This document shows, one piece after another, positions 37,317 through 49,300 of a stretch of DNA of 64,000 bases. Made by a program: the position numbers and the translations under genes. The first letter of the stretch is position 1. Each line of letters starts with the position of its first letter. This stretch comes from Salminus brasiliensis (taxonomy: Eukaryota > Chordata > Actinopteri > Characiformes > Bryconidae). The stretch is taken from contig NC_132878.1 of assembly GCF_030463535.1 (NCBI RefSeq), forward strand, positions 28,922,261 through 28,986,260, in the 5' to 3' direction. Under the pieces are notes generated by a model that worked only from the letters and a program-made list of their open reading frames with translations, did not search any database and was not told the DNA's origin.

Positions 37317-40300
37317 TGTGTGTCTGTGTGTGTCAGTGCAACATCCGGGGAGACTCTTGTGTGGACGTTACAGAACATCCCAGACTCTGTTAACGTGACC
37401 AAAGAGGGCTTCCTTGAGATGAGGGACTCCTTAAACTGGGTCAGGTGGGAACTACCACTGCTGATTTACTTAGAAATGAACTGTATTTGACTTTGAGTAA
37501 AAGTTAAAGCAACAGCGCCCTCTTCTGTTTTTCTATACCTATCAACTATGTGTGTGTGTGTGTAGATGGGTATGTCAAAGGAACTCCCCCTGTGGAGATC
37601 TAACACCTGAAGGTCTGCTGGATCCAGACTTCTTCTTCATCATTGAGGTCTCCAACAAGTACGTTCTCTTGTTGTTTTTCTCTTTTAATGTAGAAGAAGC
37701 TTGACACACCGAAATTCACAAACAGCTCACCGGAGTCATTTCCTCCTCCCTGTGGAGCTTTTCGAGGACCTAGAGAGAGTCATTAGAATCAGTGACAGTA
37801 AGCTTTACTCAGTGGAGGAGATTCACCCCAACTACGTGAGCCCTTGAGTCCACAGAGAAATCAGAGATCTGAATTTGGGTCAGTTTAGGTAGGATCTCCT
37901 CACTACGCATGCTTAACTCAGCTCTGCGGCCCACAGAGAACCAACGTGTTCAGAGTGCTGATTGGGTGATGACTCGGTGATCCTGAAAATAGACAAGCAG
38001 ACAGATTTATGCTGTTTGGTCACTAGAGCTACCTGGAGTAACTTAAGCTTGGATTAAGCTCCGCCCCCCTCTGTTTGAACATCACAGGTGAAGGACTGGA
38101 ACAAGTGCATGTATTTAATTACCTCTGTGTTTGTGTGTGTGTGTGTGTGTAGGGAAGTGGACAGGACCACGTACTGTGAGCATACCGCCCAGTTTGAGCT
38201 ACATGTTCATGGTCTTCCTCTCATGCCACTGAGAGCTCTTTTCTACATGGGGGTGAGGGATTTCTTCAGCTGGATCTTCAGACATTTTACACAATCTAAT
38301 GGATTCTAAGAACATGAGACTGTTTAAGTAGAAGAGCTCTAAATTCAGATGAAAAGTCACCTCAGTCATCACAAATCATTCACACTCACACAGACACAAC
38401 CCTTTAAGACGCTCTCTGTGTTTGTAGATGACCTTGACCACCATTGTGAGCATCCTGTTCCTCTACATCCTCTATGGATGCTGTGTGCTGAGACAGCAGA
38501 AGCACAGCACCGCAGAACAGGACAGCCTTGAAGGAGAAGAAGATGAAGGAGAAGAAGAAGAAGGAGGTAACTCTGACAGAGCTTTTACCTCCACTCCACA
38601 TGCTCATCATTCTCTCTCTCTCTCCCTGTCTGTAGGGGATCAGTGCAGTCAGCAGTCTAAGGCTGAAGGTGCTTTAAGGAAGGACTGGTGGACACACGTG
38701 GAGCAGATCTACAACCTGCTCTTGAACTTCACTGAGACGCCTCTGTTTAACCACTTCATCCTGCTGGTGGTGGTGCTGGACACCCTGATGCTGATCGCCC
38801 TGGCCTTTCCCAGCGTCAGTGTGAGAGCAGGTGCGGTCACACACTGTCTAGAGCTCATGTTCACTCTGTCTCATTTTGGCTTTTGGTTGGGGATAAATCT
38901 TGAACTTGTCGCTGATAAAAGATATGGGCACAACCCAGTGACGTACATGAACACACACACACACACACGCATGGAGTGCAGAGGATAATACACATCCAGA
39001 CTGAATCCAGTTAGTTCACTCGTCACTTTCCTCTAATGGTAAAGTGCTGTCTGTCAGATTACAGGGTGAGTAAAAGGGCTTATCTGTACATGTTGTTTTA
39101 TGTGGCTGGAACAGGTTGGGTGTTCTCAGTGGTGGATGCCTGTTTCCTGGGTATCTACCTGATGGAGTTCTTCCTGAAGCTTGTGGTATTGGGGCACAAC
39201 TACTTCTTGAACCACTGGAACAATATGGGTGAGCTGATCTGTCTCTTATGAGAGTAGTCAACTTGGTCTTCAAATGGCAGCCAGTTCCTGCAAGCTGAAC
39301 TCCATTTGCAGATGATTTTAGAAGATCAGGGACTGAGTTTGTATATGTTAGTATGTTAGAACTTCTCCAGACTCTTCATTCTTCTTCCTCTTCCTCTTTT
39401 TTCTTTCAGATCTCATCATTGTGGTGATGAGTGTGGTAGACTTCACACTGCCGTTGCTGCAGTCCACAGGACTCTTTAGCAGCAAGCAAACCTCCAGCAT
39501 CTTCCGGATGCTGAAGATCATGAAAGGAGCACGAGCAGTCCGAGCATTCCGTTTGCTGAAAGCCATGCGGTGAGGAAAACTGCTCCTCTGTTGTCATGAT
39601 GATAATTAGGCAGTTCTGAGTGTCATCACTTTGAATCACTGACTGATGTCCACTATTTTATTAGCTCTGTTATGAATTCTGTACTGATGTCAGCATGATT
39701 AGGTTATGATCTATTAGATTATGATATAAAGTCTTTAGGTGTAAAAGATCAATCAACTAAGAGCTGTAAATCAAGTGATTCTCAGCAGTTCTGCTCAGTG
39801 TACCACCATTTTTGGGATGATCAGTTTACTCTCTTATATTAACTCGAGGTCTCTCTCTCTCTCTAGCTCCTTTCACACGCTCCAGGTCATCCTAGCAACT
39901 GCTGTGAAGTCCCTCCGCTCCATCGGCTCTACGTCATGCATCATGATTTTGATTCTGTCCATGTTCGCCATTTTTCTCCGGGTGCTGTATAGTCAGACGG
40001 ACCCGGAACGCTTCGGAAGTATTTTCAGCACCACCACCACCTTGTTTCAGGTGCTGACGCTGGATGACTGGTCCCTGGTCTACAGCACCAGCAGTAACAA
40101 CGGTAAGGGCTCGTCTCTTTCTAGTAGTCAACATGTCACAGGAAAAGCAAACTCATTAAAGCAATTACAAGGCAATTACTGCCTATTGTCTGTCCAGCTG
40201 GAATTTGAACTCTCTGTTTTCTACACCCAACAGGAGCTGCTCACATCATGATCTTCCTCGTGCTGTATATCTTAGTGGAGAATTTAATTCTCCTGAAGTA

Positions 40301-42053
40301 AGTGACCTGGAGTAACCTCCCAGTTTTCCCACTTCCCAATTCTGTGATCCACATTACAGTCACTAATGATGTCTATAAAAGGCTTTCAGTCATCTGGCTG
40401 TTTGAACTGTCTAATAGTAGAAAGTCAAGGCAGTTGCACTTGTGTTATCTTAACAGTATAAAGTCAGTCATCCCACCACACTGTTGAACTACAGACTCTC
40501 AGATGAGCAGAGAGTCAAGTTTCTATCACAAGTCAGATGGTGTAGACCTCACTACTAGATCACTACTCCGATCATGTAAATGTTCATTTATTCACCTGTT
40601 TGTTTTCTGTCCTTCAAGTATCATCCTCGCAGTGTTAGTGGACAACTTAGGGCTCACTATCAACAAGACCAATCAGCAGGTAAGCAGAGTTCATGATTCT
40701 CCTGAAATGCAGAACCATTCATAGATGTGTAATGTTTCAGTTTTCTAACTAACCTCTGATTTCAGATCCAGAACGCCCAAGAGGATGAACTGCAGTGCAT
40801 CAGGGAGATAGGTAAGTGTGAAAGACAGCATGGCTTGCTTGACAGAAGGGCTGGCAGGTTCAAAAAGAATGACATCACTTGTTGGTGCTAAAAGATTTCT
40901 ATCTTAATCTTCATGGATTTTCCTGAAGTGACATGAGAGAGTGATTTTTCAGTCAGAGAAGATGTATTTGGATGAAACACCCTGTGGTAAATGTAAGGGG
41001 ATATGCAGAATTGGACCAGAATAAGCTACACAAAAACCTCCACCCTGGAGAGTGTTTTCAGAAACCTCTGTTTTCAGTCCCCTAAAACGACTAAAGGCCA
41101 AAACGCAGAGGAAGGACTTTAGGGCTTTAGTCACACCTTCCAGTTTTCATAGATTCCATAGCGAACCCGGTTTTCTGACCTTTTAAACAGTTTGTTCTTA
41201 AAATGACTGAAGTTCACTTGTTCTTTAATGTTCTGTATCGATGCCGTGTTTTATGGATCTCTGTCACTTCAACAGAACTGGAGCTGAGTGAGCCTCAGAT
41301 AGAGGAGGAGGAGTTGCACCAGGAGGCTCTTAGACAACATTTCAGTTCTATGAACTACAGCAAGAGGTGAGAGACCCTGTTTCAGAAGTACCCATATGTT
41401 GGTGACAATAGAATCAGCATATTCCTCTAAGAAGTAAAAGACCAAATCTACTGGATGATGATGAACTCACACTGCCTGAAGCTCACACTGCTTTTCTCTG
41501 AAGGATTGTTGTTTGTTACGTTTTTAGGAAGATAGAGCTCATGACCACGTACCTGAGACTGCTGACCAACATGGAGCAGACCCAGTACTCCATCGGGACA
41601 GATGCTTATTTGATGGAGAGACTAGTGGAAAGCAGCTTTAAGGTAAGAAGCTTTTCCATACTCATGCCATTACAGTTACAGAACAACTCATAAAAAGCCA
41701 GAGGAGCTCGGCTGATTCAGTCATCAAAGAGTCTAAAGAGCAGGAAATAAGGAAGTTCAGTTCTTCCTGATATTAAATATTGTGCTAAAACCACTAACAT
41801 TTATAATAAGGAACATTTTTCAACTTTAAATAAGAACAGAAAACTCCAGGAACCAATCAAACTCAACACAGTAATGTTAGTGTTAAAGTAATGAGCTGAG
41901 CTGAGTAAACGTCAGTAAGACAGTAAAGAAGCAAAGCATCAAATAAGAGCTGCAGATGTAGGAGAACACCAGAACCATGTTTGTCCTTATGAAGGAGCTC
42001 CTGACATGTTCTTTCTCTTGTTTTAGGACGAGGCAGAGGAGACCATCCAATAA
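35211..42053 (+). CDS. CatSper auxiliary-subunit/CATSPER1 fusion channel, copy B (plus)
   Basis: Coding exons: 35211-35357, 35862-36000, 36726-36789, 37083-37181, 37337-37444, 37566-37658, 38153-38252, 38428-38566, 38636-38830, 39115-39228, 39410-39569, 39867-40102, 40234-40297, 40619-40679, 40766-40811, 41276-41366, 41528-41642 and 42027-42053; 665 aa. Residues 1-19 form a signal peptide. Residues 20-244 form an ectodomain with Cys 54, 81, 90, 189, 195, 225 and motifs F-Y-P-V-F, S-E-E-E-I-L and H-V-H-G-L-P-L. A helix follows at about 245-269, then a Glu-rich linker (about 281-296). S1 is about 334-354, S2 363-387, S3 400-418. S4 has R432, K435, K438, R441, R444, R447, K450. The filter T-L-D-D-W is 517-521 and S6 about 533-562. 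The pore and C-terminal coil match CATSPER1. The ectodomain resembles the membrane-proximal part of CATSPERB; CATSPERG, D or E are not excluded. The donor at 35358 (GTGGGT) is weak but gives the only open phase. Confidence 0.87.
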
Positions 42054-42098
42054 CATCAGATCTGCACTCAGCTGCTGTTTATATAGTTCAGGGTTCTA

Positions 42099-44580
42099 CA
42101 GTGGCATGCAAAACTATGGACGCTTTTTGGGGTAATGTCCACAGGGGAGCATCAGGTGGCTGGGCAGTCCACTTACTCTGGTGGGGCTCAGCCCAATCAG
42201 GTAATGTGGGAGGACCGTGGATGTTTCTGACACTCGGGTAAAGATGTGCTGAGCTGTTAACCGACTCACCATCTGGTGGTGAGTTGGATCTCCTGACGGG
42301 AAAAGAGTTTCTGCTTTGAAAAGACTGTCCAGAGTAATGTCAGCTTCCATCTCTGGGAGAACTTCTTGTATGTTCTGGAAGAGGCTGTGGACATGGAGTC
42401 TAAAAGGACCCTGTTCAACACCTCTATCGTGGAAGCAGCTGTACATAGCTGTGGCCAAAAGCTTGTTGGTGCCTGTTGTGGCGGCAACCAGGGAACCCAT
42501 TGGTGGACACCAGCGATGTGGGAGGCTGTCAAGCGGAAGAAGGAGGCTTTCCGAGCTTGGCTCACTCGGGACTCCAGTTTTCGCAGACAGGTTCCAACAA
42601 GGAAAAAGGTTGCAGCTTTGGCAGGAGCAGAAGCGAAATCTAGAGCATGGAAGGAGTTTGTGGAGGCCATGGAGGAGGACTTTCGGACAGCCTTTAAGAC
42701 GTTCTGGAGAACACTCCGACAGCTCAGAGGGGAAAAGAGTGACACTCTCCAGACTGTGTTCATCAGTGAAGCTCTGAACTTGTCTGAGAATATTGTCAGG
42801 TGCTTGAAGGAACACTTTTAGGACCTCCTAAACCCGAGAAACATGCCTTCTGTTCAGGAAGTAGGGCTGGAGGCTTCCAGGGAGTCAGAATCCATTTCTG
42901 TGGCCAAAGTCACTGAGGTAGTTCAAATGCTCCACAGGTACAAGGCACAGGAAGTGGATGAGACTGCTGAAGGCTCTAGATATTGGGGGGGAGGTCTTGT
43001 GTTGGACGCGCCTCTGCAATGTCGCATGGTCCTCGGGAACAGTGTCTCTGGACTAGACTCTGGACTGGGTGGTGGTCCCCGTTTCTTTCTTTTTTTTTTA
43101 ATTAAGAAAGGGGACCGGAGAGTGTGTGCAAACCACAGAGGCATCACACTTCTCAGCCTCCCAGAGAAGTCTATGTCAGAGTACTGGAAAGGAGTATCTG
43201 TCCGTTAGTTGCACATCAGATTCAGGAGGAGCAATGCTGATTTGCTCCTGGCCGTGGAACGATGGACCAGCTCTTCACTCTCCCTCAGATAGTTCAGGGG
43301 GCATGCGAGTTTGCCACCCCAGTCTACATGTGTTTTGTGGACTCGGAGAAGGCTGATGACCATGTTTCTTGAGACATCCTGTGGGAGGTGCTCCGGGAGT
43401 ATGGGGTGCCGCGGCCGCTAATGCGAGCTGTTCGGTCTTTGTACTCTGTGTGTGAGAGCTGAGTCCATATTCTCAGCACTAGGTCAAGCTAGTTCAGTGT
43501 TGCTGTTGGACTCCATCAGGGCTATGCCTTGTCTCTACTCCTGTTTGTGATATTCATGGACAAGATAGCAAGGTGTAGCCAGGAGCAGGAGGTTTCATCT
43601 CTGCTGTTTGCAGATGATGTTGTCCTGCTGACTCCTACATGAGGGGACCTCCAGTGCACACTTCACTAGTCTGAAGCTGAGAGTGAAGCGGTCAGTATGA
43701 GAATCAGCACCTCCGCGTCTGAAACCATGGTTGCATCCTGAAAACGATCTCATGAAGTACCTCAGGGTCTTGTTCAAGAGTGATGGGACGAGGGACTGTG
43801 GCATTGACCGCAGGTTAGGTGCAGTGGCTGCAGTACTGCAGTCTCTATACCAGACCACAGCAGTGAAGAGAGAGCTGAGCCTCAAGCAAAGCTCTCGATT
43901 TACTAGTGGATCTACATCCTCGCCCTCACCTATGGTCAGAAACCCTGGTTACTGACCAAAAGAACAAGATTGTGGAAACAAGCAGACAAACAAACTTTTC
44001 ACCGTTGGGTAGCTGTGCTCACTCTTGTCTTGGAGGAGAGCTGCTGCTCTTTCACGCTGAGAGCAGCCAGCTGATGCAGTTCAGGCATCTGCTGAACCTC
44101 ACCTTTGAGGTTTACCCGCCACGACCACCTGGGAGGAGACACCATGCTAGACCCAGGACCAGCTGGAGGGATTATCCTGGGTGCATCTGGGGATCCTCTA
44201 GGTGGAACTGGCTGTGTACAGGGATGTCTAGGTTTCTTTGCTTGCCCTATTGCCACCGCGACCCTGAAATGACCAAAAGTGCAGTGCATGAAAGATTAAG
44301 GTTAATCTGAGCACTTCTGTGAGGTGGTAGGGTGTTACTTAACGTCCATTCATCAGTTCTTTAGTTCATGCTTTTGCTATCCGGTGTCGACCCGAGGAGG
44401 ATGGGTTCCCCTTTTGAGTCTTGGTTCCTCTCAAGGTTTCTTCCTCTTGTTTTTGGGGAGTTTTTCCTTGCCACTGTCGCCATTGTCTTGCTCACTTGGG
44501 GCTCGGACCCGGATCTCTGTAAAATTATTCACAGTAGCAGAAATTGACCAGGGGGGTGCCCAAACCTTTGCATGCCACTG
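42099..44580 (+). mobile_element. Tc1/mariner-ended element containing a LINE fragment (right arm copy)
   Basis: Same structure as in the left arm: TA-flanked CAGTGGCATGCAAA ends (TA at 42097-42098 and 44581-44582), with decayed LINE ORF2 in the plus orientation. A V-D-S-E-K-A-D-D block lies near 43337 and a F-A-D-D block near 43610. It is about 84 bp shorter than the left copy. No intact transposase or reverse transcriptase remains. The shared position in both arms shows it was present before the inversion duplication. Confidence 0.85.
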
Positions 44581-44605
44581 TACATCCCTCACTCCATCAC
44601 GCATC

Positions 44606-44611
44606 AATAAA
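44606..44611 (+). terminator. Candidate poly(A) signal of copy B
   Basis: AATAAA lies 25 bases beyond the inserted element. No such signal lies between the stop codon (42053) and the insertion, so the original 3' UTR probably continued here and now contains the 2.5-kb element. Confidence 0.5.
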
Positions 44612-44704
44612 GTGATGTTCCACTGCTTCTCTGTACTTGCTGTATTCTCTGGAATAGGAATCATAAGTAGATCAAGAAAAACGTGAGAAGAAGAAAGTTT
44701 AGAA

Positions 44705-46088
44705 TAGCTCACTGTTCACTAGCATCACTCCAACAGCGCTCCACGCTTGTAGTACAGTTAAATATCACAAGAAGAAAAGTCTTTGTTGATGATACAGATC
44801 ATTAACAGCTTTATGTATCAACAGTTTATCCTCCAGCAAGTAGTTTACCCTTCAAACCCACTGCATTCACAGCAAAGACGTGGATTTCCTATTTACACCA
44901 GCCTTTCAGACCTTTATTCCATACTGGCTGATATACTGGCCTGTCCAGTAAGAGTAGAAACTGTCTATCTTGCTTTAGCAGCAGTGTGTGACCTTCACTT
45001 GTTATCTGAAAAGCATGGCTTGATTTCTAAAAATTGACTTAAATACTGAAATACTGACTCTTCAGCTCCACAAATCTTACTGTCACCATGCTGTTCATTA
45101 AAATAACTGATTATAATGCTCTAAAATCAACACACTACACTGCATTTTACATTCCATGAAACATAAACTAGTACAATGATAGAAGCATCTGGACAGTAAA
45201 TGTGTTTCTGTCTGAACATCACATTAGATTTGAATAAGCACACCTAAAAATAAAGTGGAAAAGTAGCTGCGACCGACTTCCCACAACTGGGGGAAACAAT
45301 GAGTGTTGAAAGTCTAGTTGAAAGGAGGGAGTTCAGTGGAGCAGTTTATATTTTTGCAGGTAAGACCAGTTATTCAACTGAAAACAACTGCAGTCACAGA
45401 TCATCCAAAGCTGAAATGAGATCAGAACTGCTGGATATTTATACGGATGTGGATTGTTTCAGCTCATACTATTCTGTAGAGCAAAGATATGGATAGTATT
45501 AATAATTCATATTATTTATGAATCACTTCAATTAAAACAATGAGTATTCATTTACATTCAGACTATTTCCATTTCATGTGATTCTGATTACACTGCAGCA
45601 TCATTGCTGAAGGAGCCTTCAAACCAAGATTCAAGAGTTTCCAGGCATTTGTGCTGCACACATCGAAACTGTCAGTGGACTTCCATCCAGATACCCATCA
45701 ATGCTAAAATTAAGCCTTAACCCTGAGAGCCCAATCAGGACACCAGTGAACTCATTGCACACATAGTTACCATTCACAGGCTGGTCTTTATAGATGTATG
45801 GCATATAAAAAAGGCAATAGAAAACTACAAGGAGCTCAGCAAACCACAGTGTCTGTATTATCATCATCATCAAGAATTACTGTTTTAAAAAAAGGAAGGC
45901 GATAGTTGATAGTTTTGTTGTCGACAGTTATTAAAATGTCAATTGGATTTTATATAATTAGTAGGAAGCCATAAAAACTTCAAATTGTTTGTGTTGCTCC
46001 TGAGGCTGGTGGGAGCTAAATGCAGATGTAGTGAACTGATCAAGCACACAAACAATTAGTAAACGGATCACACATCATTATGAGGACT
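44705..46088. other. Intergenic DNA between palindrome and ufl1
   Basis: No supported gene. An 80-codon minus-strand ORF at 45873-45631 predicts one hydrophobic helix followed by a Cys-containing stretch. I do not recognise it, and no neighbouring exon is evident. Confidence 0.45.
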
Positions 46089-46094
46089 TTTATT
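46089..46094 (-). terminator. Candidate poly(A) signal of ufl1
   Basis: TTTATT on the plus strand gives AATAAA on the minus strand, about 226 bases beyond the ufl1 stop codon. Confidence 0.5.
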
Positions 46095-46319
46095 TGTGTT
46101 TCATTGCAGTTCCCAAAACCCTCAGCGTGAGGGTCAGCTGGGATTTCAGTCTGGGTTTCAGTTCCAGGTCAGTCTGTTATTAAACACTGAATTTCAGCTG
46201 TCATTAGTTTATAACAGTAAACATAATTCATGTTTAATTAAGAAATGTCTTCAGGTTTTACTACTTTGTTTGTCTGAAGGCAGGTGATCCGAACAGTTTC
46301 CACCATTCCGGCTGTGCGC

Positions 46320-49300
46320 TCAGCCCTCCGTGGCGGATGGTTTTCGCGGATTGAGGACGAGCTCTTTGATGTTACTGCTGAGACTGTTCAGCTCCGTTAG
46401 CATGGTCTCCAGTTCAGCAGGACTGTCCTCGCCACCTTGCTCTGCCCCATCTGCCTTTTTCTCCTGACTGTGACTCTGCACCAGCTGCTTCACCACCAGC
46501 CCCTGATACTGCACCAGTAACTTATACTGGTCCTGAGGAGCAAAACACACATACACCATTTTAAATGATAGCATGGAACTACGAGGCTAAAGTGGTTTAC
46601 ACGTAAAGAAAAGTTTATGCATGTCCAGTTAGTACTGTAGCTAAGAAGACAATGTGGCAAACATGAAATGGAATCTTATTCCCTCCAATTAGCACTGGAT
46701 CCAGAGGTGGGTTTCTTATTAGAATTTTCTGCTCCACTTTTAATAGGATGGAAATTACCTTCTGATATTTGTCCTGTAGCTCCAGTGCCTCAGGCACCAG
46801 AATGTAAGTGGTGGAAAAAAATTAACCATCGCTGTAATGTAACGAGTTGAAGGTCATTACCTCAGGCAGTTTGGGCTGCAGGGTGCTGAGGATGTTGGGG
46901 ACGCAGCGGCCTGGAGCGTGCAGCATGCAGTGCATCAGGTTCTGGAACAGCAGGACGCTGGTCAGGTGCAGGATCAGAGCAGGATCCTCCACTGCATTCA
47001 GCTGCTCCAATAAAGCCTGCTTATGGAGGAGAAGAGCCTGCCTAAAACAAACACACAAACACACAGCTGATGAAATGAAAGTAGCACTGAGTAAACTTTG
47101 GAGCCCTTCTCCAGTGGGGCCTGTGGGGGATGTCATTGCAAGCAACTGCAAGAACTGATGTCAAGGTCTAGGTTGCCAGTGGCTGTATCCCCCTGGAAGA
47201 GTCTCCCAAGGCCCAACATGTGTTTTGTGGACTCAGATAAGGCCTACGACCGTGTTCCTCAAGACACGCCACAGCCGCTAATGCGACCTGTTCGGTCTGG
47301 GTGCGAGAGCTGTGTCCGTATTCTCGGGCACTAGGCCAAGCTCGTTCAGTGTTGCCGTTGGACTGCTGGTGAGGATGTCAGGAATTGTATCTGCTGTTTG
47401 CTGATGACATTGTCCTGCTGGCCTCTATGTAGGAGGTTTCTTCAGCACAACAGCTAAGGTGGTCTGAGCATCTGATAAGAATGCCCCCTGGAAGTGCCTG
47501 GGGATTTTTCAGGAGGAGCTGGTACAACTTGCTTGGGACAGAGATGCCTGGGCTTCAGTGCTTGACCTGTTGCCACAGTGACCCAGATGATAATGAAGAA
47601 GAAAAAATGATTGATCTATTTTAATGTCTGCTGAGTGAACATGCACACACCACAACTCCTCTGGAGGCAGATCTACACCAGTACACATGATAAAATGTGA
47701 TTAAAATCTACCTTTCTTTTTTCTTATCTGCTTTCTTCAGCATCAACCCACAATCCTCAGTGGCAGCTTCGAGACTGGACAGGAAGTCCTCGACAGTCTG
47801 AGAAAGAGAGAGAGAAACACTTATTTACTTATTTTCTGCATTAACCACAACAGTCCAACATGTAAACACACACACACACACTTTTATTCAAACCCACTTT
47901 TCCGTTCAGGCTGTTGTGGAGTTTCATCAGCGGCGCTTTAGTTTCATCAGGGAGTTTCCCCAGAATCTTCAGTCTCACCTGAAAAAACCCCACAAACACT
48001 CCATCGTAAGATACTATTATCTTAAATATAATACATATCATTGGTGTGTGTGGGTGGTTGTCATGGCGATGCCTGGTTTCTATCACCACAATTATAATGG
48101 TCTCTATAATGAACCCTTTTAGTTATGTAGGACATTTTGGAAAATGTTCACTCACGTTCACTGAGGAGGCCGCAGCCCTGATTACCGCTGCACAGTGTCA
48201 ACTGACCTTGTATCAGTTTGTTCAATGAACCTTGTAATTATCTGTCCTGCGTGCACACACACACCGCTAAGGAAAGGTGAGTTACTAAGCTGATTAAGTG
48301 ACACGGTCTCTGTGTGAAATGCGGGTGTGGTTACCATGGTACCAGTGTATCAGGGTGTTAGTGGAGCTCCCTATTAAATAGTGCTCACACGATCAACCCA
48401 GTCACCCTAACACCATTGATCTGGTGTGGTAACCATGGTGATGGCAGTGCTGACCTCAGCAGTAATGGAGCTGGGGTTCTCCGTGGTCATCATGAGGTCG
48501 GCTGACATGAAGTTAAGTAGAATGTTGGTCAGGTCAGTGCAGACAGTGCGCAGGACGTGTTTCATCATCAGCTGCTGAGTATCATCTGGAGCACACATGG
48601 GCAATGGGCACAGCAATGCAGTCAGAATGTCATTTTTAAAAAGACTTGCCGGATCATGGTAACAGCTGTGGGAGATGATGGAGTCAAAAGGTTGAAGACT
48701 GATTAAAGTGTTGCGTGTGTGTTGTGCGGGTTTTGAGGTGATGTTTGTGTTTGTTGCCAGCATTGAAAAACGCTACTCTTAGTCACCTGAGAAGAGTTTG
48801 GTCCCTTTCTCAAACAGGCGGATGTTATTGTACAGGTTGTTTATCTCCTCCTGGACGTCCTTCACGTTCTGCTTTCGGTTCCCGCTGGAGCCGGATGAGC
48901 TGGACGAGAGAAAAGCCGAGTGGATCACTTCCTGGTACTTAAGGGTCAGCGGCCTGCAAGAGAAGGACACCATTAGCTTCAGTGTAAAGACTCCTCTGTC
49001 TTTCATAATAAACCAGTGTTTATAATTAAATAATTATAATTAAACCAGTGTTTTACGAAGCTCTGCAGAAAGAAATGAAGGCAGTGTATTACACACTCCA
49101 GCTTTAGTTGTGGTGAAAATAACCTTCTGAGAATGGATCCGAGGTCTGAGAATTAAGTACCCAGACAGCATTCTGTTACAGTGCTGTTGACTGGGTAGGC
49201 GTGGCTAAATGGGTGGGGCAAAAAAAAAAAGTGCTCTGAATGGTTGGGGCTAAACTGCTTTAGGCTGAATGGGCAGGGCTAAAGTGGACTGATGAGTGAA

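Larger units (their letters stand above)
34495..44704 (+). repeat. Right arm of the inverted repeat
   Basis: Partner of 19328-29578 in opposite orientation, separated from it by 4.9 kb of spacer. Gene order inside the arm, from the centre outwards: TATA promoter, untranslated exon, 18 coding exons, Tc1-ended element with LINE sequence, AATAAA. The two genes are therefore head to head and transcribed away from each other. Confidence 0.95.

Noticed and set aside
35211-42053. Polycystin (PKD2-like) or ordinary Cav channel
   Set aside because: An ectodomain before a channel first suggested polycystin. However, the filter T-L-D-D-W, the single six-helix domain, D-P-E-R-F before the pore and the C-terminal Y-L-R-L-L coil fit CATSPER1.
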